Positions 56,533 through 64,000 of a stretch of 64,000 nt of DNA are shown here, piece by piece. The stretch spans positions 310,001 to 374,000 of the forward strand of contig NZ_PVEP01000001.1 of NCBI RefSeq assembly GCF_002973535.1, read 5' to 3'. Made by a program: the position numbers and the translations under genes. The first letter of the stretch is position 1; the number at the start of each line of letters is the position of its first letter. The notes beneath the pieces are model-generated. The model worked only from the letters and a program-made list of their open reading frames with translations. It was not told the origin of the DNA and searched no databases. The stretch comes from Albidovulum denitrificans. GTDB taxonomy: Bacteria; Pseudomonadota; Alphaproteobacteria; Rhodobacterales; Rhodobacteraceae.

Positions 56533-57870
56533 CTATTGGCAAAAAAGATCGTTTGTCAGGCCGAAAAGCATCAATCCCAGAACCAATGCCAGCCCGATCC
56601 CCATCGCCGCATTCATCACCCGATCCGAGGGCGGGCGGCCAAAGGCCCATTCATAGGCGTGAAACACCAGATGCCCGCCGTCGAGAACCGGAATCGGGAA
56701 GAGGTTCACCAGCCCGATGGCGGTCGAAAGCCCCGCGATGAGGCCGATGAAGGCGACCAGCCCGGCCGTGGCGGCGGTCCCCGTCACCTTGGCCATGCCG
56801 ATCGGCCCGTTGATGTTGCAGGTCGAAATACTGCCCGCGATCATGCTGCCGATGGCGGTGAAGGTGTTGTCGATCACCCCCCAGGTCGCCCTGACCCCGC
56901 CCGTCAGCGCCTCGACCGGCCCCGGCATCCGGGTCGTGGGGGTGAAGAAGGTGCCACCCGCGATACCGATCTGATAGCCGGTCTCGAACCCGCCGCCCTC
57001 GGCCTCGACCGGCCTTTCGCGCGGCGTCAGCGTGGTGTCGAAGGTCGCGCCATCGCGCCAGACGGTCAGGTCCACCGGCGCACCCTCGCTTTTCATCACC
57101 TCATCGCGCAGGTCGTCGAAACGGGCAAGCGCGCGGCCATTGGCGGCGGTGATGACGTCACCCTCCTTCAGCCCGGCATCCTCGGCCGCGCTCAGCGGAA
57201 TGATGCTGCCGATCAGGGGCGGGATCAGCGTCGGGCCGGTCACGGTCAGCGTGCGCCCGTCGCGGCTGACCTCATATGGGATCTGGTCGGCCTCGGGCAA
57301 CGTGTTGGCGACATCGCCCAACGCCTCGAAATCCGGGGTGGCGGTGCCGTTCACCGACAGGATCACATCGCCCGGCTGCAATTCGTTCACGACCGGCAGC
57401 GCGGGCAGTTTCGCGATGCTGGGCGGTTCGGTCACGATGCCGGTGGAAAAGCCAAGCCCCGCGAAGACGACGATGGAGAGAAGAAAGTTGAAGGCAGGCC
57501 CGGCAAAGACCGTCGCCGCCCGCGCCCAAAGCGGCGCGCCATGCAGGGTGTGGCGCTTTTCCTCGTCCGACAGATGCGACATCGTCTGTTCGTCGGCCCC
57601 GGCCGAACTGGCATTCGCGTCGCCCAGGAATTTCACATAGCCGCCGAAGGGAAGTGCCGCGAGTTGCCAGCGCGTTCCGCGCTTGTCCATCCGGCTCCAG
57701 ACCTTCGGGCCAAAGCCGATGGAGAAGACTTCCGCCCGGATGCCCGACCAGCGGCCGACGATGTAATGGCCGAATTCGTGGACGAAGACGATGATCGACA
57801 GCGCGACGACGAAGGTCACGACGGTGTAAAGAAAGCTGCCGAAGCTGACGAGAAGGGCGGGAAATTCCAC
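56533..57870 (-). CDS. rseP: Site-2 intramembrane metalloprotease RseP
   Basis: This 445-aa inner-membrane protease cuts membrane-bound regulators. The zinc site HEFGH is near residue 31, one or two PDZ domains occupy the middle (LQPGDVILSVNG and LKEGDVITAANG), and the third metal-ligand motif PVLDGGHL lies near the C-terminus (about residue 402). About four membrane segments. It lies 20 bp after dxr in the pyrH-to-lpxB cluster, the usual order. Confidence 0.95.
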   Translation of the reverse strand: MEFPALLVSFGSFLYTVVTFVVALSIIVFVHEFGHYIVGRWSGIRAEVFSIGFGPKVWSRMDKRGTRWQLAALPFGGYVKFLGDANASSAGADEQTMSHLSDEEKRHTLHGAPLWARAATVFAGPAFNFLLSIVVFAGLGFSTGIVTEPPSIAKLPALPVVNELQPGDVILSVNGTATPDFEALGDVANTLPEADQIPYEVSRDGRTLTVTGPTLIPPLIGSIIPLSAAEDAGLKEGDVITAANGRALARFDDLRDEVMKSEGAPVDLTVWRDGATFDTTLTPRERPVEAEGGGFETGYQIGIAGGTFFTPTTRMPGPVEALTGGVRATWGVIDNTFTAIGSMIAGSISTCNINGPIGMAKVTGTAATAGLVAFIGLIAGLSTAIGLVNLFPIPVLDGGHLVFHAYEWAFGRPPSDRVMNAAMGIGLALVLGLMLFGLTNDLFCQ

Positions 57871-57890
57871 TGGCGGCGTCCTGTCCGTGT

Positions 57891-59057
57891 TCAGTTCATA
57901 AGGTCTGCGGCGGTGCGACGCGCCAGCCGGTCGGTGTCCAGAACCATATCGAGGCTACCGGGCGCTTTGCCAAGCCCCCCGTCCCCCGATAGCCGGTCCA
58001 GCACCCGTTCGACCAGCCCCGCCATCTCGGTAAAGCGCAGCCGCCCGGCGATAAAGGCGTCAAGGGCCGCCTCTTTCGCGGCGTTGAAGGCAGCCCCCGT
58101 CAGCCCGCCCGCCGCCATCACCTCGCGCGCCAGGCGCAGCGCGGGGTAGCGCGCCTCATCGGGGGCGCGGAAGGTCAGGGCGCCGATTTTCGCCAGGTCC
58201 AGCCGCGCCACGGGAAGATGGGCGCGTTCGGGCCAGTTCAGGGCATAGCCGATGGCATGGCGCATATCGGGCGCGCCGAGATGGGCGATCATGCCGCCGT
58301 CGCGAAAGCCGACAAGGGCGTGGATCAGGGATTCGGGGTGGATCACGACCTTGATCTGGTCCGGCGCGATACCGAAGAACTCTTTCGTCTCAATGACTTC
58401 CAGCGCCTTGTTGAACATGGACGCGCTGTCGATGGTGATCCTTTGTCCCATCGCCCAGTTGGGGTGCGAGGATGCCTGCTCTACCGTCGCGCCCGCCAGC
58501 CGATCGACCGGCCAGTCGCGGAACGCCCCGCCCGAGGCGGTGATGGTGATATGTTCCACCGCCGCCATATCCTCGCCCGTCAGGGACTGGAAAATGGCGG
58601 AATGTTCGCTGTCCACCGGCAGGATCGTCGCGCCGTGGCGTTTGGCCTCGGCCATCAGAAGCGGGCCTGCGGTCACAAGGCTTTCCTTGTTGGCCAGCGC
58701 CAAAGTCGCGCCATGGGAAAGCGCCCGGAACCCCGGCACAAGGCCCGCCGCGCCGACGATGCCGGACATGACCCAGTCCGCCGGACGGTCGGCGGCCTCG
58801 GCCACCGCCGCCTGACCGCCCGCAACCTCTATCCCCGTCCCGGCCAGCGCCGCGCGCAGGTCGGGCAGCAACGCCGCATCCGCGATCACGGCCAGTTCCG
58901 CCCGCAGGGCGCGCGCCTGTTCGGCCAGCCGTGCGACATTTCGCCCCGCCGTCAGGGCAACGGTGCGATAGCGCCCTGCCCCGCCCTGCCGCATCAGAAG
59001 ATCGAAGGTGCTTTCGCCAATGGACCCGGTCGCGCCGAAAACGGAAATGCTGCGCAT
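57891..59057 (-). CDS. dxr: 1-deoxy-D-xylulose-5-phosphate reductoisomerase
   Basis: This 388-aa NADPH enzyme makes methylerythritol 4-phosphate in isoprenoid synthesis. Seen are FGATGSIGESTFDL (NADPH site), LANKESLVTAG, PVDSEHSAIFQ with metal ligands, SGGAFRD, and NWAMGQRITIDSASMFNKALEVIE (in parts: NWAMGQRITIDSA, MFNKALEVIE). 4 bp after cdsA. Confidence 0.97.
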   Translation of the reverse strand: MRSISVFGATGSIGESTFDLLMRQGGAGRYRTVALTAGRNVARLAEQARALRAELAVIADAALLPDLRAALAGTGIEVAGGQAAVAEAADRPADWVMSGIVGAAGLVPGFRALSHGATLALANKESLVTAGPLLMAEAKRHGATILPVDSEHSAIFQSLTGEDMAAVEHITITASGGAFRDWPVDRLAGATVEQASSHPNWAMGQRITIDSASMFNKALEVIETKEFFGIAPDQIKVVIHPESLIHALVGFRDGGMIAHLGAPDMRHAIGYALNWPERAHLPVARLDLAKIGALTFRAPDEARYPALRLAREVMAAGGLTGAAFNAAKEAALDAFIAGRLRFTEMAGLVERVLDRLSGDGGLGKAPGSLDMVLDTDRLARRTAADLMN

Positions 59058-59061
59058 CGGA

Positions 59062-59868
59062 TCAGAACCGGACCACCGGCACCGGCGTCAACAGCGCCAC
59101 CAGCAGCATCAGAAGTGCCGCCCCCAGAAGCCCGTCGAAACGGTCCATCAACCCGCCATGGCCGGGGATCAGGTTGGAACTGTCCTTGACCCCGGCCCGC
59201 CGCTTGATCGCGCTTTCGGCGATGTCGCCAAGCTGCGAGGCGAAGGCGAGGACGGAGGAGATCCACAGAAGGTCGATCCCGGCGGTGGAGATCTTCAGGA
59301 ACACCGCCCCGATCAGCGCCGCCGCGAGCCAGCCCGCGACGATCCCCGACCAGGTCTTCTTCGGGCTGACCGAGGGCCAGAACTTCGGCCCGCCAAAAAT
59401 CCGCCCGGCGAAATAGCCCGCCACATCGGTCACCACGACCACAAGGACCAGCCAGAGCAGCCAGAGCATCCCATAGCCTTCGCGGAACGCGACCAGACCA
59501 TAGCTCGCCCCCATGATCATCGCGCCGTAAAGCGGGATATAAAGTCGGCTTTGCCCGTCCCGCCGCAGCAGCACCGCCGCCAGCAGCAGAAGCGGCGGCA
59601 CGGCAAGGCTCGCCATGAAGAACGGGTTGCGCCCCAGAAGCACCAGCGCCAGCACAAAGCCCGCCAGCACGCCAAGCCCCTTGGCCTCGAACGGCCGGAT
59701 CGCGGGCGTCATCGACGCCAGTTCCCAGATCATCAGCCCGCCGCAGACGATGGCGAGCGCGGCGAACCAGTAGCCGCCCATCCAGATCAGGAACAACCCG
59801 CCCGCCGCCATCGCCGCGCCCGAGATCAGCCTCGGCGCGAGGTCATTCCATTTCGAAGGCGCGCTCAT
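59062..59868 (-). CDS. cdsA: Phosphatidate cytidylyltransferase
   Basis: This 268-aa membrane enzyme makes CDP-diacylglycerol for phospholipid synthesis. It has about seven hydrophobic segments and the C-terminal CDP-diglyceride synthase signature, here SAIKRRAGVKDSSNLIPGHGG followed by LMDRFDG. It overlaps uppS by 4 bp (ATGA). Confidence 0.95.
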   Translation of the reverse strand: MSAPSKWNDLAPRLISGAAMAAGGLFLIWMGGYWFAALAIVCGGLMIWELASMTPAIRPFEAKGLGVLAGFVLALVLLGRNPFFMASLAVPPLLLLAAVLLRRDGQSRLYIPLYGAMIMGASYGLVAFREGYGMLWLLWLVLVVVVTDVAGYFAGRIFGGPKFWPSVSPKKTWSGIVAGWLAAALIGAVFLKISTAGIDLLWISSVLAFASQLGDIAESAIKRRAGVKDSSNLIPGHGGLMDRFDGLLGAALLMLLVALLTPVPVVRF

Positions 59869-60593
59869 GCCGTCAGCGCGCCGCCATACCGGCGTTCACG
59901 GTCCGAGAAGCGATCCAGCACCTTGGCCAGTTCCTCGGGCGTGAAATCGGGCCAGAGCGTGTCGGTGAATTCATATTCCGCATAGGCCGACTGCCAGAGC
60001 AGATAGTTGGAAATCCGTGTCTCGCCGCTGGTGCGGATCACCAGATCGGGATCGGGAATGTCGAAGGTGTCGAGATAGTCGCCGACCGTGTCCTCGGTCA
60101 CGTCCTCGGGCTTCAACCGGCCCTCGGCGACCGCGGTTGCGATGCGCTGCGCGGCGCGGGCCAGTTCGTCGCGCCCGCCATAGTTGATGGCGACGGTCAG
60201 GTGCAGGCGGTCATTGTCCTTCGTCCGCTCCTCGATCCCGGCCATCAGCTTTTGCAGCTTCTTGTCCAGACGCTCCCGTCCGCCGATGAAGCGCAGCCGC
60301 ACGCCTTCGCGCGACAGCCGCTCTGCCTCGGACTGGATGTAGCGGGCGAAGATCGTCATCAGCCCGATGACCTCTTCGGTCGAGCGTTTCCAGTTCTCGG
60401 TCGAGAAGGCGTAAAGCGTCAGGTAGCGGATGCCAAGGCCCGGTGCCGCCTCGACGATCTTGCGCACGCCCTCGGCGCCGCGCCGGTGGCCGACCAGACG
60501 CGGCCAGCCACGGGCCGTGGCCCAGCGTCCGTTGCCATCCATGATGATCGCAACGTGGGACGGCATCGTGCCGGTAATGTCCTTCGCGGCCAT
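59865..60593 (-). CDS. uppS: Undecaprenyl diphosphate synthase
   Basis: This 242-aa cis-prenyltransferase makes the C55 lipid carrier for cell-wall sugars. Catalytic Asp and substrate residues are in IIMDGNGRWA (about residues 15-24), with YAFSTENWKR, and RTSGETRISNYLLWQSAY near the C-terminus. ATG 60593 is chosen over the longer frame from 60632 on alignment with the family start. 43 bp after frr. Confidence 0.96.
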   Translation of the reverse strand: MAAKDITGTMPSHVAIIMDGNGRWATARGWPRLVGHRRGAEGVRKIVEAAPGLGIRYLTLYAFSTENWKRSTEEVIGLMTIFARYIQSEAERLSREGVRLRFIGGRERLDKKLQKLMAGIEERTKDNDRLHLTVAINYGGRDELARAAQRIATAVAEGRLKPEDVTEDTVGDYLDTFDIPDPDLVIRTSGETRISNYLLWQSAYAEYEFTDTLWPDFTPEELAKVLDRFSDRERRYGGALTA

Positions 60594-60636
60594 TGGCCCT
60601 GCCCTTTCCGGCCGTGATCCCGCCCCCTGCAAGCCC

Positions 60637-61200
60637 TCAGACCTGCATGATCTCCGCCTGTTTCTCTTCCAACGCCTTGTCGACGGCGGCGATGGCCTTG
60701 TCGGTCAGACCCTGCACCTCATCGTGCCAGAATTTCTGATCGTCCTCGCTCATCCCGTCGGCCTTCGCCTTCTTGATCTGGTCCATTCCGTCACGGCGCA
60801 CGTTGCGGACCGCCACGCGCGCGTGTTCGGCATATTGTGCCGCGACCTTGGTTAACTCACGACGCCGTTCTTCATTAAGTTCAGGAATGGGCAACATTAT
60901 GATGGTGCCATTGGTCTGCGGATTGATGCCAAGCCCGCTTTCGCGGATCGCCTTTTCCACCTTGCCGACCAGACCCTTGTCCCAGACATTGACCGTGACC
61001 ATGCGCGGTTCCGGCACGTTGATCGTACCGACCTGGTTGATCGGCGTCATGGAGCCATAGGCATCGACCATCACAGGCTCAACAATCGCGGCCGAGGCGC
61101 GCCCGGTCCTGAGGCTGGCGAATTCGTGCCGGAGCGACACCATCGCGCCATCCATGCGCCGGGACAGGTCATCCACGTCAATTTCGATCTCGTCGGACAT
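60637..61200 (-). CDS. frr: Ribosome recycling factor
   Basis: This 187-aa protein splits post-termination ribosomes with EF-G. Typical parts are [23 protein letters not shown] (in parts: [13 protein letters not shown]), [22 protein letters not shown], and [16 protein letters not shown], forming the three-helix bundle. It follows pyrH by 75 bp. Confidence 0.97.
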   Translation of the reverse strand: MSDEIEIDVDDLSRRMDGAMVSLRHEFASLRTGRASAAIVEPVMVDAYGSMTPINQVGTINVPEPRMVTVNVWDKGLVGKVEKAIRESGLGINPQTNGTIIMLPIPELNEERRRELTKVAAQYAEHARVAVRNVRRDGMDQIKKAKADGMSEDDQKFWHDEVQGLTDKAIAAVDKALEEKQAEIMQV

Positions 61201-61275
61201 CTTGAGGTTCCGTTTCTGCTCGTACAGTCGTGTTGAGCGCCCTTTTACTAAGAACGCCCGAAGAAAGATACAGTT

Positions 61276-62007
61276 TCAGCCGCCGACCCGCGTATAGGTG
61301 CCATGGCCTGCAAGAATGCCACGGAACCCGCCCGGCTCGTCGAGCGAAAAGACGATGATCGGCAGATTGTTGTCCCGCGCCAGCGCGATGGCCGAGGCGT
61401 CCATGACGCCCAGATGCCGTTGCAGCACCTCGTCATAGCTGATCGTGTCATAGCGCGTGGCGTCGGCGTGTTTCTTGGGATCCTTGTCATAGACCCCGTC
61501 CACCTTGGTGCCTTTGAAGATCGCCTCGCACGCCATTTCGTTGGCGCGCAGGGTCGCGGCGGTGTCGGTGGTGAAATAGGGGTTGCCGGTGCCGGCGGCG
61601 AAGATGCAGACCCGCTTTTTCTCAAGATGCCGGACGGCGCGGCGGCGGATATAGGGTTCGCAGACCTGATCCATCGGGATCGCGCTGATGACGCGGGTAT
61701 GGACGCCAAGCTGTTCAAGCGCCGCCTGCATCGCCAGCGCGTTCATCACGGTGGCGAGCATGCCCATATAGTCGGCCGTCGTCCGCTCCATCCCCTGCGC
61801 GGAACCTTGCAACCCGCGAAAGATGTTGCCGCCGCCGATCACCATGCAGATCTCGACACCCAGATCGCGGACCGATTTCACTTCCGCCGCGATGCGGGCC
61901 ACGGTCGGGGGGTGCAGGCCGTAGCCCTGATCGCCCATCAGCGCTTCCCCCGATATCTTCAGAAGAACACGGTTATACTTTACCTTTGGCTCTTCCGACC
62001 CGTTCAT
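61276..62007 (-). CDS. pyrH: UMP kinase
   Basis: This 243-aa amino-acid-kinase-fold enzyme makes UDP from UMP and is the first gene of the leftward envelope cluster. Motifs: [39 protein letters not shown], and [13 protein letters not shown] 62007 (MNGSEEP) has a GGAG site; the longer in-frame start is rejected. The usual upstream neighbours rpsB-tsf lie 54 kb away. Confidence 0.96.
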   Translation of the reverse strand: MNGSEEPKVKYNRVLLKISGEALMGDQGYGLHPPTVARIAAEVKSVRDLGVEICMVIGGGNIFRGLQGSAQGMERTTADYMGMLATVMNALAMQAALEQLGVHTRVISAIPMDQVCEPYIRRRAVRHLEKKRVCIFAAGTGNPYFTTDTAATLRANEMACEAIFKGTKVDGVYDKDPKKHADATRYDTISYDEVLQRHLGVMDASAIALARDNNLPIIVFSLDEPGGFRGILAGHGTYTRVGG

Positions 62008-62145
62008 TCCGCGCTCCGCTTGCTGCCCCGTGACTTCCGGCGCAAAATGAAGGAAATCCCCGCCGGGTTCAACCACCCGGCACCCGCTTTGGCGTCAATG
62101 CGTCCGGCGGGCGGCGGGAAAGGGTGAAGGACGGCGGGCAGGCGC

Positions 62146-63021
62146 TTGATTCCATGGCATGAAATCTCCTCCGACCGGCCGGTCGTGATCGCCGGGCCGA
62201 CGGCGTCCGGCAAGTCGGCGCTGGCGCTTGAGATTGCCGAACGGCGGGGTGGCGTGATCGTCAATGCCGACGCGCTTCAGGTCTGGTCCTGCTGGCGGGT
62301 TCTGTCGGCGCGCCCGGACGCGGGCGAAGAGGCGCGCGCGCCGCACCGCCTTTACGGCCACCGCGACCCCGGCCAGGACTATTCCGTCGGCCACTGGCTG
62401 CGCGAGGTGGCGGGGCTGCTGCACGCGGGCGCGCGGCCGATCATCGTCGGCGGCACCGGGCTTTACCTGACCGCCCTGACCGAGGGGCTGGCCGAAATTC
62501 CGCCCGTCCCGGCGGCGATCCGGGCCGAGGCCGATGGCCGTCTTGCGGGGGGCGGTCTGGCGGCGATGATCGCGGACCTGGACCCGGAAACGGCCGCCAG
62601 GACCGACCTGCGCAACCCCGCCCGCGTCCAGCGCGCCTGGGAGGTGGCCCGCGCCACCGGGCGCGGTCTGGCGGCCTGGCAGGCAGACACCGGCGCCCCC
62701 CTGCTGCCGATTGAAAGCGCGCACACCTTCCTCCTCTGGCCCGACCGCGACTGGCTGGCGGATCGGATCGACACCCGCTTTGACCGGATGCTTGAAGACG
62801 GCGCGCTGGAGGAGGTACGGGCCGTCCTGCCGATCTGGGACCCCACGGCGCTTTGGGCCAAAGCCATCGGCGCGCCCGAGCTGATCGCCCATCTGCGGCG
62901 GGACCTGCCCCTTGACGAGGCCCGCCGTCAGGCACAGGCGGCCAGCCGCCAATATGCCAAACGCCAGCGCACATGGTTCCGCCGACGGATGCGGGACTGG
63001 GCCGCCATCGACCTGCCCTGA
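62146..63021 (+). CDS. miaA: tRNA dimethylallyltransferase
   Basis: This 291-aa enzyme adds a dimethylallyl group to A37 of tRNAs reading U-starting codons. P-loop [11 protein letters not shown] is near residue 17, with [19 protein letters not shown] (in parts: NADALQVW), [27 protein letters not shown], and a C-terminal [10 protein letters not shown]. The frame opens with TTG at 62146, because the nearby ATG codons are out of frame. The start is therefore uncertain by some codons. Divergent from pyrH. Confidence 0.93.
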   Translation: MIPWHEISSDRPVVIAGPTASGKSALALEIAERRGGVIVNADALQVWSCWRVLSARPDAGEEARAPHRLYGHRDPGQDYSVGHWLREVAGLLHAGARPIIVGGTGLYLTALTEGLAEIPPVPAAIRAEADGRLAGGGLAAMIADLDPETAARTDLRNPARVQRAWEVARATGRGLAAWQADTGAPLLPIESAHTFLLWPDRDWLADRIDTRFDRMLEDGALEEVRAVLPIWDPTALWAKAIGAPELIAHLRRDLPLDEARRQAQAASRQYAKRQRTWFRRRMRDWAAIDLP

Positions 63022-63131
63022 GACTGCGGCAAAGATTTCTCTTTGTTTATGGGGCATTTCTACATAGGATTGCGCGCGACACAGACACTTTGCGGCCGGA
63101 CACCCCGGCCGGAACCGAGGATACGGGACCG

Positions 63132-64000
63132 TTGAAACTCTTCTCCGGCACGCCTCTGGCGCAGTTCTCGAAGCAGCCGGAAAAGACGGCGCGCGCGCCG
63201 CGTCACGTTGTCGCGCTGCCCGAGGCGCCGGAAACCTCGCCGGTGCGCATCACCCCCATCCCGCGCCTTGCCGCCGGGGGCCGCTGGCGGGTCGAGGCGA
63301 TGCGCTCTCTCTCCGAACCGCTGCTGTTGTGGTTCACGCGCGGTCAAGGCCGGATCACCGTCGGCGGCATCACCCGCGGCTTTGGCGCGCATAACGCGAT
63401 CTTCATCCCGCCGGGCTGCATGCACGGGTTCGAACTTGGCGCCCAAAGCTACGGCACGGCGGTCTTCTTCGGCCGCGGCGGCGCCTTTGACCTGCCGAAG
63501 GAACCGCAACATCTGCGCATCCGCGATGTCGGCCCGCAGGCGGAACTTTCCGGCCTGATCGACAATGTGCAGAAGGAACTGGAAAGCGGCCGCCCCGGCG
63601 CGGAAAAGGCCGCGCAACACCATATGGGATTACTTTGCGTCTGGCTGGAACGAAATATGGCCAGCGCAGGCGACCAGGGCAAACGCCCCGACGCCGCCCG
63701 CCGTCTTGCGCGCCGCTTCGCCGACCTGCTGGAACGCGATTTCAGGACCGGCAAGGGCGTGGCCGATTATGCCCGCGACCTTGGCGTGACCCCGACGCAT
63801 CTGACGCGGGTCTGTAACCAGACCTGCGGGCGATCCGCCTCGGACCTCCTCCACGACCGCCTGACATTCGAGGCGCGGATGCTCCTGAGCGAGACGAAGC
63901 TGCCCGTCGCGCAAATCTCCGAGGCGCTGGGCTATACCTCGGCGGCCTATTTCACCCGCGCCTTCCAGCACCGGACCGGGAAAACCCCGACGGCCTTCCG
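63132..64000 (+). CDS. AraC-family transcriptional regulator (3' truncated by window)
   Basis: An open frame from TTG 63132 (GAGGA 10 bp upstream) runs to the window end without a stop, giving about 289 residues. It has an N-terminal cupin-like sensor part (RITVGGITRGFGAHNAIF, then IPPGCMHGFELGAQ) and a C-terminal AraC two-helix DNA-binding domain: VADYARDLGVTPTHLTRVCN then LPVAQISEALGYTSAAYFTRAFQHRTGKTP. Only the last few residues are cut off. No other start is better. Effector unknown. Confidence 0.85.
   Translation, partial: MKLFSGTPLAQFSKQPEKTARAPRHVVALPEAPETSPVRITPIPRLAAGGRWRVEAMRSLSEPLLLWFTRGQGRITVGGITRGFGAHNAIFIPPGCMHGFELGAQSYGTAVFFGRGGAFDLPKEPQHLRIRDVGPQAELSGLIDNVQKELESGRPGAEKAAQHHMGLLCVWLERNMASAGDQGKRPDAARRLARRFADLLERDFRTGKGVADYARDLGVTPTHLTRVCNQTCGRSASDLLHDRLTFEARMLLSETKLPVAQISEALGYTSAAYFTRAFQHRTGKTPTAF

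Overview
This 64 kb, high-GC window reads as a chromosomal segment of a Rhodobacterales alphaproteobacterium (Rhodobacter/Gemmobacter/Defluviimonas-like; species not determinable by eye). Supporting signs are ctrA next to sciP, a BigR/SqrR-type operator, an LpxI-type lipid A pathway, a D-rich (non-zinc-type) HemB loop, and small Rhodobacterales-type membrane proteins. I see no transposase, phage gene, CRISPR array, tRNA or rRNA.

Layout. 1-5.4 kb: the end of a peptide-transporter gene, a likely small RNA with its own promoter and terminator, bdhA plus a patatin lipase, then a pseudouridine-degradation operon (cupin, psuK, psuG) and a DUF502 protein. 5.5-8.1 kb: DUF2461 protein, then rpsB-tsf. 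8.2-11.1 kb: a flavin-dependent tryptophan-halogenase-like gene below a solo LuxR-type regulator. 11.3-15.7 kb: FAD oxidoreductase, then a three-gene persulfide/thiol operon behind an ATTC-N8-GAAT operator, then rpe. 15.9-23.4 kb: XRE-cupin regulator divergent from an acyl-CoA synthetase/DsbA-like/MFS operon, then mfd. 23.5-28.3 kb: membrane protein, hemB, a Hint-domain protein, a SYLF lipoprotein and a 3-hydroxyisobutyrate-dehydrogenase-like enzyme. 28.4-34.5 kb: penicillin acylase family enzyme, a 396-bp inverted-repeat element, and a GtrB/GtrII-like surface glucosylation pair. 34.5-41.5 kb: LacI regulator divergent from a sugar ABC transporter with aldose 1-epimerase and D-lyxose/D-mannose isomerase. 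41.6-48.5 kb: small membrane proteins, recG-ligA, a methyltransferase, ctrA and sciP. 48.6-62 kb: mnmA facing the envelope operon pyrH-frr-uppS-cdsA-dxr-rseP-(54-aa protein)-bamA-skp-fabZ-lpxA-lpxI-lpxB. 62.1-64 kb: miaA and a truncated AraC regulator.

The most notable non-coding signal is a family of four 93-bp palindromic repeats with TA at both ends. They look like non-autonomous transposons (MITEs). In three of the four the left TA forms the stop codon of the upstream gene, and the mnmA/lpxB copy supplies the stop codons of both convergent genes. Other regulatory features worth attention are the putative sRNA at 240-314, the paired LacI half-sites downstream of a sigma70 promoter at 35.5 kb, the CtrA-like box upstream of ctrA, and strong hairpins between the sugar-binding protein and permease genes. 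All functional statements come from reading the sequence; no database search was run.
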